DNA of 37,183 nucleotides from an uncultured bacterium (GTDB lineage: Bacteria > Verrucomicrobiota > Kiritimatiellia > RFP12 > CAIWXQ01), in assembly GCA_903861045.1 (NCBI GenBank), contig CAIOST010000292.1:1-37183 (forward strand), read 5' to 3'. Position numbers and translations under genes: made by a program. Below, piece after piece: positions 28,493 through 36,902 of the stretch (its first letter is position 1; every line of letters begins with the position of its first letter). The notes under the pieces are model-generated. The model had not been told where the DNA came from, did not search any database, and saw only the letters and a program-made list of their open reading frames with translations.

Positions 28493-31282
28493 TTAGGTGG
28501 AAGCCTGGTCACCGAGCACGGCCTGTACCCGCAGCAACAGGGCCTCACGATCTGGCACGGACTCCACCTCGCACGGCAGGCTGCGCTGGAAGCGCTGTCC
28601 ATAGTTACGCGAGACCAAGCGCGGATCCGCCACCACCACCACCCCGCGATCGGACCGGTGGCGAATCAAGCGGCCAAAACCCTGCCGGAAGCGGATGACG
28701 GCCGTTGGCAGGGAGAAGTTCATGAAGCCCTGCCCACCTTCCCGTTGCACCTGCTCGCAGCGGGCCTCATGGACTGGCTCGCCCACCGCCGCAAAAGGGA
28801 GACGCGCCATCACCACACAACTTAGCGCCTCGCCGACCACATCCACACCTTCCCAGAATGAATGCGTGCCGAGCAGCACGCACGCGCCCCCCTCGCGAAA
28901 GATCCGCGTAATCTGCTCGCGCGACCCGCTCTCGCCCTGCACCAGCAGGCGGATACCCTCCGCGGCCAACGGCTCGCGCAACAGCCGTGCGCAGCGATGC
29001 ATCATCTCATAACTGGTAAATAACCCCAAGGCACGCCCACGCGTACAGACGAACAGGTCGAACATCAACGCGCTGAGCTGTTCGGCATACACGACGCCAT
29101 CCGCCCCAGGCTCGGGCAGGAACGTCGGTGCCAACACCGCACACTGTTTGTCGTAGCAGAACGGGCTGGACGCCACGCCCGTCAGAAGTCGTCCGGGCGG
29201 GATCTGATCCACCCCCAGCCGACCAGCTACAAAATCAAACTGATTTCCCACGCGTAACGTGGCCGAACAGAAGATTACGGAACTCCAGTTGGCATAGAGT
29301 TCCTTCGCCAGACGCGGCCCAATCCGCAAGGGGGCTGCCCAGAGCTCGCCCAGGCGTTCGCGCGTACGTGCCCGCTGCACCCAGAAGACATGCTCCGCGT
29401 CCGATCCGGCCAGCACAAAGGCCACATCCAGCACAAACGCCCGCAACTGCTCACCGCCAGCCTCCAGATCGCCCGCCTGGTCCTCATGCAACGCCAGTTC
29501 GCCCTCGGCCGCCTGCCGGAGCGTTCGAGCCAGGGATTGCAACGCCGCATCGCCCTCGGCCACCGCCGCCTGCAACCCTTGCACCTCGTCCTGCACCACC
29601 TGCCACGCCAGTTGCTGCTCTGCCGTGAATGGCAACGTGCCCCCGCCCCGTCCTTTTCCCTGGTCCAGGCCCCCGGCGACAAAGAACGCCGGCATGGCGC
29701 TGCCCGCCACGCCTTGAAAGCGTTTGGGTTCCTTGGTATCGCCCAGCAAGCCTGCCAGCGCGTGAAAGAGACGCCCCCCCGCGGTTCGAACATGCTCCAC
29801 CGCCGCTGCGGTATGGCGCATTTCTCGCAGCAACAGCTGCCGTTGTTCGACCGTGACGTTGAAGGCCCCCTTCTCGGCCTGACGCCGCATCACATCCAGC
29901 AAGCCGCCAGACGGGCGAGCGCCGCCGCGCGTCAACCGGCGCAACAGGGTATGCAACCGGGAGGCGGTCACTTCCACGGAAAAGTGGCGTGTGGCCGCGT
30001 CCTCCAGATTATGCGCCTCATCAAAAATGATCTGGCGCGCCGCCGGCAAGGCCACACCGGGCGTGGTCATTTCAGCAAAGACCAGCGCGTGATTCGCAAT
30101 GACCACATGGGCCTGCAAGGAGCGGTCACGTGCCTTCTGCAAGAAACAACGCCTGAAAAAACGGCAGCCGCGCCCCGCGCACTCCTCCCCCAGGGAGGCC
30201 AGTTGCACGAGGAAATCCCCGTCCATGCCACAACCGCTGTCGAGTTCGTCCTTATCCCCGGTGGTGGTTTGCACGATCCACGTGAGGGCGCGCGCCAGTG
30301 AGCGCATATCTGCTCGATCCATCTCATACTGCCCGTGTTCCAGCATGCTTCCCAGACGTCGTAGGCAGACATAATTGGAACGCCCCTTGATCAGGGCTAC
30401 GCGTACCTCGCGCTGCTCGGGGACGGCGGTGGCACCCCTCGCCGACGCCACCACCTGCCGGACCAGCGGCAGATCCTTTTCCAGCAGTTGCGCCTGCAGA
30501 TTGCGCGTATTGGTACTGACCACCACCGGCACATCATTCCACTGGGCCCACAAGACAGCCGGCAACAGGTACGCCACACTCTTGCCCACGCCGGTGCCGG
30601 CCTCCATCATCAGATGCCGCGCCTTGTTAAAGGCCTCGACCACCAGTTGCAGCATTTCAATCTGCCCGGCACGCGGCTCATAGCCCGGCATCAGACGCGC
30701 GAGTGGTCCCTCGGGCTGCAGCAGGGCACTGACGGCCCCGACATCCAGCGGCGAACAATCGGCATGCATCGGCACCGTCCGCGAAAACTGCCGCAGCGCT
30801 TCGGCCCGGAAGGAGTCCTGCCAGGCGCCACACCCTTTGCCACTGTCGCGCACCAAGGAGGCCAAGCGCCCGAACCAGCGCGCCTGGGCCGCCTCGCCCA
30901 CTTCGCGCAGCAAGAGTTCCACGGTCTCCAACGCCCAGAGCGGCATGGCGCGAAAACAGCGCACCATCACCTCACCGGCCTGCCACAACGCCAGCGCACC
31001 GACCGGCTCGGTTGTCACCGCCGCCAGCATCTGTGTCACACTCTCCGCGGCTGACGAGGGGAACGCATAGCGGAACAACTCAGCGAAATCCAGTACCACG
31101 GCGCTTCCGCCAGCCGGACTATCGGCCAGCAGTTCCTGCAGAGCCTCTGGATCGTTAGTCAGAAAAAACGCATCGCGTGGTTGCGGCAGGGTCACGCCAG
31201 ACCCGGCGGGCGGATGCCTGGCAAAGAGTGCTTGCCCATCTGGCGCACGCCCGACCCAAACCACTTGGAATTCAACCAACAT
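28493..31282 (-). CDS. dinG: DinG-type superfamily 2 DNA helicase with Fe-S cluster
   Basis: DinG/XPD helicases unwind DNA 5' to 3' in repair and resolve R-loops or G-quadruplexes. The 929-residue protein has Walker A MEAGTGVGKS (226-235), Fe-S ligands C306, C368, C373 and C379, the DEAH box D421-EAHNLED, and C-terminal motifs including LLGTHSFWEGVDVVGEAL and IRFRQGFGRLIR (motif VI). E. coli DinG has 716 residues; here about 200 extra N-terminal residues precede the helicase. They do not look like the exonuclease domain of Firmicutes DinG and are unassigned. A zinc-like or second metal site is not seen. No Shine-Dalgarno precedes ATG 31282; a -10 box ends 6 nt before it. The SrkA-type gene ends 54 bp upstream. 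Confidence 0.9.
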   Translation of the reverse strand: MLVEFQVVWVGRAPDGQALFARHPPAGSGVTLPQPRDAFFLTNDPEALQELLADSPAGGSAVVLDFAELFRYAFPSSAAESVTQMLAAVTTEPVGALALWQAGEVMVRCFRAMPLWALETVELLLREVGEAAQARWFGRLASLVRDSGKGCGAWQDSFRAEALRQFSRTVPMHADCSPLDVGAVSALLQPEGPLARLMPGYEPRAGQIEMLQLVVEAFNKARHLMMEAGTGVGKSVAYLLPAVLWAQWNDVPVVVSTNTRNLQAQLLEKDLPLVRQVVASARGATAVPEQREVRVALIKGRSNYVCLRRLGSMLEHGQYEMDRADMRSLARALTWIVQTTTGDKDELDSGCGMDGDFLVQLASLGEECAGRGCRFFRRCFLQKARDRSLQAHVVIANHALVFAEMTTPGVALPAARQIIFDEAHNLEDAATRHFSVEVTASRLHTLLRRLTRGGARPSGGLLDVMRRQAEKGAFNVTVEQRQLLLREMRHTAAAVEHVRTAGGRLFHALAGLLGDTKEPKRFQGVAGSAMPAFFVAGGLDQGKGRGGGTLPFTAEQQLAWQVVQDEVQGLQAAVAEGDAALQSLARTLRQAAEGELALHEDQAGDLEAGGEQLRAFVLDVAFVLAGSDAEHVFWVQRARTRERLGELWAAPLRIGPRLAKELYANWSSVIFCSATLRVGNQFDFVAGRLGVDQIPPGRLLTGVASSPFCYDKQCAVLAPTFLPEPGADGVVYAEQLSALMFDLFVCTRGRALGLFTSYEMMHRCARLLREPLAAEGIRLLVQGESGSREQITRIFREGGACVLLGTHSFWEGVDVVGEALSCVVMARLPFAAVGEPVHEARCEQVQREGGQGFMNFSLPTAVIRFRQGFGRLIRHRSDRGVVVVADPRLVSRNYGQRFQRSLPCEVESVPDREALLLRVQAVLGDQAST

Positions 31283-31288
31283 GCCTAT

Positions 31289-31317
31289 ATTGTTTCATTC
31301 GCAGCCCGCACTTGCAA
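31289..31317 (-). promoter_or_regulatory. Candidate promoter of the DinG-type gene
   Basis: Minus strand TTGCAA (plus 31312-31317), 17 bases, AACAAT (plus 31289-31294). The -10 ends 6 nt before the ATG at 31282, so the transcript would start at the start codon. Confidence 0.35.
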
Positions 31318-31336
31318 GACGATCTGTTTATGCGGC

Positions 31337-32332
31337 TTATCCCAGCGGGGGCTTCTCCCGTTCGTGCTGGATCTCCTCGCACTGGCGGGCGAGCTGATCA
31401 ATTTCCTGCCGCCAATACGCGTCCGAACCCCAACCCGCTACCGTCTGCACAAACCCCTGATCGGCCTGCTGTCGGCCACACCAAGCGGCATAATGGACAT
31501 AGCGCATCGCACGCAGGGCCTCCACCAGACGCAACGCGCCCCAGTCGAACGAACGAAAGGTTTCATACCCTTCCACCAGCGCGTCGAGTTCACTCAAGGC
31601 GTCCCGCGGATGGCCCGGCAACAACATCCAGATATCTTGCACGGCCGGACCGACCGCCATGTCGTCAAAATCAATCAGATGAAACGCCTCGCCCGGCCGA
31701 TACAGGATATTCCCCTTGTGACAGTCGCCATGGATGCGCAAAGGCGCAACCGCCGCAAAAAGCGGCTCAATCAACACGCGAAGTTTCTCCACCACAGCAC
31801 CATATTCCGCCCGCAGGGGGCCGGCGAGAAAGGGTCCCTCCAAGAGGAAGCGCCGGTGCGCGGCCAGCGAGGTGCCAGGCCCTAGTCGCACGCGATCGCG
31901 GGGCAGGTGTCGGGCGCCGACATTGTGCATCCGCGCCAGCAGCCGCCCCAACTGCTGCCAGTCTGCAGACACCGGTTCTTCCATCGGACGCCCACCGCAA
32001 CGGGGGAAAATGGCAAACGGCAGTCCGTCCACCACCTGTAACTGGATCCCATCCCGACCGGGCAGCGGCGGCACCACCGGCAACTCCTCCATAGCCAGTT
32101 CCGCCACGAACTCCAGCTCATCCTGCAAGGCCGTCATGCTCCATCGGCCGGGACGATAAAACTTAGCAATAATGAACCCGCCATCATCCAGCCCGATTTC
32201 GTACACCCGATTGATATAGCTGGCACGCGGTCGGCAAACGCCCGTGCTACGGCAGGCAAAAGCGCCCTCCACCAGATCCAGTACCCGATCCGGCGTGAGC
32301 GTATCAAAGACATGCGAAGTTGGCGCTGCCAT
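31337..32332 (-). CDS. srkA: SrkA/RdoA-type serine/threonine protein kinase (YihE family)
   Basis: SrkA is an aminoglycoside-phosphotransferase-fold kinase that in E. coli protects against stress-induced death. The 331-residue protein matches the family length (328) and its opening, FDTLTPDRVLDLVEG. K57 in FIIAKFYRPGRW is the likely ATP lysine. HGDCHKGNILY (201-211) is the catalytic loop with D203 and N208, and LIDFDDMAVGPAVQDIWMLL (219-238) holds metal-binding D221 and D223. SrkA in E. coli is followed by dsbA; here the DinG-type gene follows. Upstream in-frame codons reach 32527 but overlap the divergent purine phosphorylase gene and the predicted promoter; ATG 32347 lies inside the -10 box. 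ATG 32332 is therefore chosen, giving an almost leaderless mRNA. Confidence 0.9.
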   Translation of the reverse strand: MAAPTSHVFDTLTPDRVLDLVEGAFACRSTGVCRPRASYINRVYEIGLDDGGFIIAKFYRPGRWSMTALQDELEFVAELAMEELPVVPPLPGRDGIQLQVVDGLPFAIFPRCGGRPMEEPVSADWQQLGRLLARMHNVGARHLPRDRVRLGPGTSLAAHRRFLLEGPFLAGPLRAEYGAVVEKLRVLIEPLFAAVAPLRIHGDCHKGNILYRPGEAFHLIDFDDMAVGPAVQDIWMLLPGHPRDALSELDALVEGYETFRSFDWGALRLVEALRAMRYVHYAAWCGRQQADQGFVQTVAGWGSDAYWRQEIDQLARQCEEIQHEREKPPLG

Positions 32333-32342
32333 AAGGAAAGAG

Positions 32343-32370
32343 AGCATAGCACAAGTCGCGCGCCTGCCAA
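32343..32370 (-). promoter_or_regulatory. Candidate promoter of the SrkA-type gene
   Basis: Minus strand TTGGCA (plus 32365-32370), 16 bases, TATGCT (plus 32343-32348) preceded by TGTGC. The -10 ends 10 nt before the chosen ATG. Confidence 0.4.
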
Positions 32371-32398
32371 AGCGTTCCGTGGGCCGAGGCTCCCAAGC

Positions 32399-32428
32399 TT
32401 GACTTCCTATCGGGCAAAACTCACTATA
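32399..32428 (+). promoter_or_regulatory. Candidate promoter of the purine nucleoside phosphorylase gene
   Basis: TTGACT (32399-32404) with ACTATA (32423-32428) at 18 bases. It would give a leader of about 35 nt containing the AAAGGAG site. The -10 match is weak. Confidence 0.35.
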
Positions 32429-32469
32429 GGACCGACCGCGATGTACCCTGTCAAAAGGAGTGACTGCCC

Positions 32470-33324
32470 ATGAGTGCCGACCGCGTAAACCTGATGATGC
32501 TGAACATGTCCTACGGCGCGCTGCCACCGCTTTTCCAGGAAGCTAAGCCGACCTGCGGGTTTATCCTAGGTTCCGGCTGGAGCCAGGCTTTCTCTTCCGA
32601 AGGGTTGCTGGCGCGGGTAGGCTACGACCGCATCATTGGTCTGGGACCTAGTACCGTGGCCGGGCATGCCGGCGAACTGCGTTTGGTACGCCGGCACGGA
32701 GTCACGGCGGTGGCCTTCTGTGGCCGTCGTCACTGGTACGAAGGGGAAGGCTGGACCCCTGTCATCATCCCCGTGGAGCTGATGCGCCGGCTCGGGGTGC
32801 GACAGTTGTTGCTGACGAATGCCGCCGGCGGCATCCATCCCTCGTTGAGCCCCGGCAATCTCCTGCTCGTGCGCGACCACATTAACACCACGGGGCTCAA
32901 CCCGCTCCAAGGCCCATTGATCCCCGGCTGGGGGCCACGCTTTCCTGACCAAACGCACGTCTACGATCCCGAACTGCGCGGCATGCTGCAGGCGGCGGCG
33001 CAAGACGCTCAGGTGCCACTGCCTGAAGGGGTGTATGCCTTTACCGGCGGACCGGCCTATGAAACACCGGCCGAGATCTGCAGTTATGCCGGCATGGGCG
33101 CGGATGCCGTCGGCATGTCCACCGTACCCGAAGCCATGGTCGCCCATGCGGCCGGACTGCGCGTGGCCGCGCTCAGCTGCATCTCCAACATGGCGGCTGG
33201 CATTAGCGGCCCATCTCTGGGGCACGAAGAAGTGCTGGCCGCAACAGCCCGCGCCACCCCGCAGATGGCCGACTTACTCGATGCCTTCATGCGGCGAATC
33301 GCCACCCTGCGCGCACCCAACTGA
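32470..33324 (+). CDS. Purine nucleoside phosphorylase (trimeric, PNP/MTAP family)
   Basis: The enzyme splits purine nucleosides with phosphate to free base and ribose-1-phosphate in purine salvage. The 284-residue protein has ILGSGWS (32-38) for phosphate, GRRHWYEG (85-92, H88 equivalent to human H86), LLLTNAAGGIHPSLSPG (113-129), GPAYETPAE (194-202) with purine-binding E198, AVGMSTVPE (213-221) and SCISNMAAG (236-244). N240 matches human PNP N243, which selects 6-oxopurines such as inosine and guanosine; adenosine is probably a poor substrate. The order and length fit the trimeric class, unlike hexameric DeoD. AAAGGAG lies about 9 nt before the ATG. It is divergent from the SrkA-type gene and convergent with the helical-repeat gene 15 bp downstream. 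Confidence 0.93.
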   Translation: MSADRVNLMMLNMSYGALPPLFQEAKPTCGFILGSGWSQAFSSEGLLARVGYDRIIGLGPSTVAGHAGELRLVRRHGVTAVAFCGRRHWYEGEGWTPVIIPVELMRRLGVRQLLLTNAAGGIHPSLSPGNLLLVRDHINTTGLNPLQGPLIPGWGPRFPDQTHVYDPELRGMLQAAAQDAQVPLPEGVYAFTGGPAYETPAEICSYAGMGADAVGMSTVPEAMVAHAAGLRVAALSCISNMAAGISGPSLGHEEVLAATARATPQMADLLDAFMRRIATLRAPN

Positions 33325-33338
33325 GACAACCGTTCTGG

Positions 33339-34691
33339 TCAAAACAGCGCGAGCAAGGCCTGCTTTTCGTCGCGGGTCAGGTTGGCCTGCTCGACCATGG
33401 CCTTTACCCTGCCAAGGTCATATTTGTCGCTGTCCAACTGTTGCCGGATCGCGGTGCCGGCTTCCACCTCCCCATGCGCGAGTAGCCGACCGTACGAGAT
33501 GGCCGCTACCACGCGTGTCCGCGCAAAGCCAGGTGCCATATTGGCTACCCAGGAAATGTCGGGCAACGCGTCGCCATGGGTTTGCGAGAAGGCCACATTG
33601 CTAAGAATATATGCCTGGGCGCTCGAATCGGCCGGCAGTTCGAACCCCCATTGCAAGGCGGTCGCGTAGTCTTTGCTCCCGAGCGCTACGCCGAGGAGTT
33701 TGGCTGTTAAGACGGCCTGAGAACGCAAGGCTGGATCGCTGATATTATCCATGCGACCACCCTCCACAAATTCCCGAAATAAGGTGGCCGCATCCTGGGC
33801 CAGATCCCCTCTGTGCGACATTTGCGAAATGGCAGAAACAAGGGCGGTATCGTAGGTGGCGTCATCCACCGCCGCATCGTGCAGCCACGCTAGGGCCGTG
33901 GCCTTATCCGACACGATCCAGTGGCTCAAAATCTGATTCACCACGTCGGCCTGCTGGGCGCTGTCCGTCATAGGCAGCGCGGACAGGGCCTGCAGGGCCG
34001 CTACCGGATCGCGTCGGCCGATCTCCGATATCGCGCGCCGCGCGAACTGGCTGCGAAGCTCGTCTGAAATTCCGCTGACCGATGCGAGGATCGCCAACAC
34101 GGCCTCAGGATTGGTAATAGCCAATTGCGTTAACGTTTGGGACAGGATGACGCCGCGCAGATTCTCGGGGAGTTCCTGCGCAGCCTGAACGGCAGCCGCT
34201 GGATCCTGCTGTACCCATCGAGCAAATAGAATATGGTAGGCGGTGGCCTGTTGCTCGACCGGCAACGCCCCGCAGTAGGCCCATGCGTCCCGCAAATTGG
34301 TGGCGATGCGACGCTGCAACTCGGCCATCGCGCTGTGGTCCATGCGTCCCGGCAGCGGCAGTGTCGTCCCCCGGTGGGGCACCGGTTTTGGCATGGCATT
34401 CGCAACACGGCGCTGCGGCATGGACGGAGGCATCCGCGGGGTGGCCGCCTGGTTCACGCCGAACGGGTGGGGGGCAGGCCTTGCCAGAACGGGGCTAACG
34501 GCAGGCGCGCGCGACACGGAGGGCGCGCGATTGCTGGGTACCACCAAAACCATATCCGGCTCGGGGAATGGCATAATGGCAAGCGCGGCCGGTTCGGTCA
34601 ACCGCTGGAGCACGAACCCGATCGCCAAGGTGGCCAACAGAATTACACCGCCCCAAAGCCACACGTTCATCGCATGAGACTGGTTACGCAT
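33339..34691 (-). CDS. Membrane-anchored protein of degenerate helical repeats, unknown function
   Basis: No named family is recognised. With this start the 450-residue protein begins MRNQSHAMNVWLWGG and has one hydrophobic segment (about 9-28, VILLATLAIGFVL), which should anchor it with the bulk outside the cytoplasm. A Pro/Ala-rich linker (about 45-115) is followed by some 330 residues of helical repeats of about 35 residues, with a recurring pattern of a DP-A-A-A or equivalent, then A-x-x-L-P, then an aliphatic helix and a Trp or Phe before the next DP, for example WVQQDPAAAVQAAQELPE and EIGRRDPVAALQALSALP. This looks TPR- or HEAT-like. ATG 34691 is chosen because a promoter ends 8 nt before it; no Shine-Dalgarno is present at any start. 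Confidence 0.75.
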   Translation of the reverse strand: MRNQSHAMNVWLWGGVILLATLAIGFVLQRLTEPAALAIMPFPEPDMVLVVPSNRAPSVSRAPAVSPVLARPAPHPFGVNQAATPRMPPSMPQRRVANAMPKPVPHRGTTLPLPGRMDHSAMAELQRRIATNLRDAWAYCGALPVEQQATAYHILFARWVQQDPAAAVQAAQELPENLRGVILSQTLTQLAITNPEAVLAILASVSGISDELRSQFARRAISEIGRRDPVAALQALSALPMTDSAQQADVVNQILSHWIVSDKATALAWLHDAAVDDATYDTALVSAISQMSHRGDLAQDAATLFREFVEGGRMDNISDPALRSQAVLTAKLLGVALGSKDYATALQWGFELPADSSAQAYILSNVAFSQTHGDALPDISWVANMAPGFARTRVVAAISYGRLLAHGEVEAGTAIRQQLDSDKYDLGRVKAMVEQANLTRDEKQALLALF

Positions 34692-34699
34692 CGGCCAAG

Positions 34700-34728
34700 A
34701 CAGTGCCACAAGGGATTGGCCATGTCAA
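34700..34728 (-). promoter_or_regulatory. Candidate promoter of the helical-repeat gene
   Basis: Minus strand perfect TTGACA (plus 34723-34728), 17 bases, CACTGT (plus 34700-34705) with TGG before it. The -10 ends 8 nt before ATG 34691, again predicting a leaderless transcript. Confidence 0.4.
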
Positions 34729-35021
34729 ACCCCACCCGCCAGCAACCCGCCATTCGCATGATAACGTTCAACGGCGTGCCACCGTCGGGATCATCGCGGC
34801 GGAATCAGATTGCCCATTTGAAAAATAACAGTATGCTACCTTCCCGTTCGCTGGGGCGGTTGGTAGCGCGGCGCGTGGTCGCTTCCCGTATTTTTTTCAT
34901 ACGCCTGTAGGCCACCGGCGAACGACGACCCAGTCAGATTGTTGTAGCATGCCCGCGGGAAAGCCTATGGGATGCACGTGCAAGCCGTTACCTGGCTGCT
35001 TCCGAGGGGCGAGAGTGTACC
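34729..35021. other. Divergent intergenic region before the REC-HDOD gene
   Basis: No gene is supported. TTGCCC (34810-34815) and TATGCT (34832-34837) with a 16-base spacer may be a plus-strand promoter for the REC-HDOD gene, which would give a leader of roughly 180 nt. CGTAT and ATACG flank a T-rich loop further downstream (near 34888-34904), a weak hairpin that could attenuate, but the stem is only 5 bp. Confidence 0.35.
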
Positions 35022-36242
35022 GTGAAAAGACGCGTTTTGTTAGTGGACGATGAGCCTGTCGTGCTGGACGTCCTTCGACGCCAGCTGTCCCACAGCCTCA
35101 ATCCCGAACAGTATGAAATGCTGTTCGCGACGAGCGGCCAGGAGGCGCTGGCGCTGATGGAACAGCAACCGGTCGACCTGATCATCTCGGACATACGCAT
35201 GCCGCAGATGGACGGGATTGCCCTGCTAACCACCGTCATGGAGAAGTACCCGCAGACGGCCCGGTTTATTCTGTCCGGCCTGCCCGACCGGGCACTGATC
35301 AAGTCATCCCTGATATCGACGCATCAGTATTTTCCCAAGCCCTGCAACGAGGCGGTGCTGACGCAAGCGATCCGCCGCACGTGCGAACTGCGAAACATCT
35401 TGCAGAAGGATGAGCTGGCGCGTGCCGTGGCGCAGATCAAGGCCTTGCCGGCCATGCCGGGGCTGTTCTCGCGTGTGCTGCAAGAGCTGAAGTCACAGGA
35501 CGCATCCATGCAGCAAATCGGGGAGATCATTGCCCGCGATGTTGGCATGTCGGCCAAGGTGCTGCAGTTGGTCAACTCGTCCTTCTTCGGTTTGAGCCGG
35601 AAGGTGGAGAGCCCCGCGCATGCCGTAGCGATGCTGGGGATGGAGATGGTCAAGGCCATCGTGCTGATGACCCAGTACTTTGCCCAGACCAACATGCCGC
35701 GGGCCAAGGGGTTTTCCATGGGGCGCTTGTGGGAGCACAGCCTGTTGTCGGCTCAGTGTGCCATGGCCATTGCCAGGAAGTCCTGCCCGGACAAAAAAAC
35801 GGTGGATGAAGCCTTCATGTCCGCGATGTTGCACGACGTCGGCAAGCTGATCCTGGTGACGAACCAGCCGGAAATGTTCGAGTCGATCATGGCCTTGATG
35901 ACGAAGGAGCGCATCCCCATGCTCGAGGCGGAGCGCCGGATCCTGCACGCGACGCACGGCGAACTGGGCGGCTACCTGCTCGGACTCTGGGGGTTTTCCG
36001 AACCCGTGATCGAGGCCTGCATCTTCCACTTCCGCCCGGGAGAAACTTCCTGCGAGCGCTTCGGCTCCCTGGCGTCTGTGCATGTGGCCAATGCCATGGT
36101 GAACCGTTTCCAGCCGGACCGGGGCAATCCGCACGCCGCAGACTTGGACATGGATTTCCTGCGGCGTCTGAAGGTGGAAGACCGTGTGTCGGAATGGGAA
36201 ACCCTCTGCCGGGGCATCTGCCAGCAAAAAGATCCAGTCTGA
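35022..36242 (+). CDS. Response regulator with receiver and HDOD domains
   Basis: The 406-residue protein has a receiver domain (1-120: D9, D10, acceptor D57 in LIISDIRMPQMDG, K106 in FPKPC) followed by an HDOD domain (about 135-330: LPAMPGLFSRVLQEL, LQLVNSSFFGLSRKVES, AMLGMEMVKAIVL, SAMLHDVGKLIL). HDOD is a relative of HD phosphodiesterases that usually lacks full metal-binding sets. Here MLHDVGK keeps one HD pair but a complete catalytic set is not obvious, so signalling by protein binding is more likely than c-di-GMP hydrolysis. The start is a GTG at 35022 preceded by GAGGGGCGAGAG. No kinase is adjacent; it may be served by a distant hybrid kinase. It is monocistronic and ends 81 bp before the converging tRNA-Leu. 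Confidence 0.92.
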   Translation: MKRRVLLVDDEPVVLDVLRRQLSHSLNPEQYEMLFATSGQEALALMEQQPVDLIISDIRMPQMDGIALLTTVMEKYPQTARFILSGLPDRALIKSSLISTHQYFPKPCNEAVLTQAIRRTCELRNILQKDELARAVAQIKALPAMPGLFSRVLQELKSQDASMQQIGEIIARDVGMSAKVLQLVNSSFFGLSRKVESPAHAVAMLGMEMVKAIVLMTQYFAQTNMPRAKGFSMGRLWEHSLLSAQCAMAIARKSCPDKKTVDEAFMSAMLHDVGKLILVTNQPEMFESIMALMTKERIPMLEAERRILHATHGELGGYLLGLWGFSEPVIEACIFHFRPGETSCERFGSLASVHVANAMVNRFQPDRGNPHAADLDMDFLRRLKVEDRVSEWETLCRGICQQKDPV

Positions 36243-36323
36243 AAAAGTGTATCTGGCACCGCGGACCAGCATCCAACGGATGGCCCCCTGTACGCACTAT
36301 TATGGCGCATGCAGGTTAATGAT

Positions 36324-36413
36324 TGGTGCCCGAGGTGGGACTCGAACCCACACGACGGAGTGACCCGTCTTCGGATTTTAAGTCCGATGCGTCTGCCATT
36401 TCGCCACTCGGGC
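36324..36413 (-). tRNA. tRNA-Leu (anticodon TAA)
   Basis: Read on the minus strand, acceptor GCCCGAG pairs with CTCGGGC, the anticodon stem TCGGA/TCCGA encloses CTTAAAA with anticodon TAA, a long variable arm (GACGGGTCACTCCGTC) marks a class II tRNA, and the T-arm reads GTGGGTTCGAGTCCCAC. CCA is encoded (plus 36324-36326). Upstream lies the coiled-coil regulator gene on the same strand, 26 bp away. Confidence 0.96.
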
Positions 36414-36439
36414 GGCATATCTCGCGACCACGGCCAAAA

Positions 36440-36865
36440 TCAACCGGCGGCCAACTGTGCGCGCGCCTCACGCTTGCCCAGGCCACGGGCCTGCTGGAGC
36501 GCTTGCAACGTCCGGGTGCGCATGGTCAATAACCCGCTGGCGCATTCCCATTTCGAGATCGTCAGCGACGAAACCCCTAACAACTGGGACAACTCCGCCT
36601 GGGTCAACCCCAGCTTCGCACGCAACTGCTTCACGCTGCTGGCCGTGGGCCGCCGCATCCGCTTGCCGGACACCGCTTCATCAGTCGCCGCAACCACCGC
36701 GGCCTTTTTCGGGGCCGCGCGCTGCAACTCGCGCACCAACCGGCGCAATTCCACAACCTGACGCTTGAGTGCGGTTACATCCTGGCGCAAGGCTAACACG
36801 GGCTTACGCGCAACTCGGGAAGCGCCTTTTGCAATAGCGTCTTTCAAAAGAATATTAAAGTTCAT
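36440..36865 (-). CDS. XRE-type helix-turn-helix regulator with N-terminal coiled coil
   Basis: The 141-residue protein has an N-terminal helical part (about 1-50) with a Leu/Val heptad run, LRQDVTALKRQVVELRRLV, typical of a short coiled coil for dimerisation, an Ala/Lys-rich linker, and a C-terminal XRE/Cro helix-turn-helix (about 78-110): LRAKLGLTQAELSQLLGVSS and TISKWE. Its target is unknown. It may regulate itself or the neighbouring element; an 11-bp palindrome lies 130 bp upstream. Two ATGs compete. The one at 36874 overlaps the predicted -10 box, so 36865 is chosen, giving a leaderless message. Neither has a Shine-Dalgarno site. It is not part of a visible toxin-antitoxin pair. Confidence 0.8.
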   Translation of the reverse strand: MNFNILLKDAIAKGASRVARKPVLALRQDVTALKRQVVELRRLVRELQRAAPKKAAVVAATDEAVSGKRMRRPTASSVKQLRAKLGLTQAELSQLLGVSSLTISKWECASGLLTMRTRTLQALQQARGLGKREARAQLAAG

Positions 36866-36872
36866 GCGCGCC

Positions 36873-36902
36873 ATTCTACCAGAGACGGAATCCCATGCGC
36901 AA
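36873..36902 (-). promoter_or_regulatory. Candidate promoter of the coiled-coil regulator gene
   Basis: Minus strand TTGCGC (plus 36897-36902), 18 bases, extended -10 TGGTAGAAT with hexamer at plus 36873-36878. The -10 ends 7 nt before the ATG at 36865. Confidence 0.4.

Noticed and set aside
32419-32430. ACTCACTATAGG matches 12 bases of the phage T7 late promoter.
   Set aside because: The upstream recognition half of that promoter is absent and no T7-type RNA polymerase is suggested; chance overlap with a possible host promoter is more likely.
34722-34910. A 62-codon frame starting MSNPTRQQPAIRM with AAGGGA upstream.
   Set aside because: Low-complexity basic product, no similarity, and it runs through predicted promoters for both neighbouring genes.
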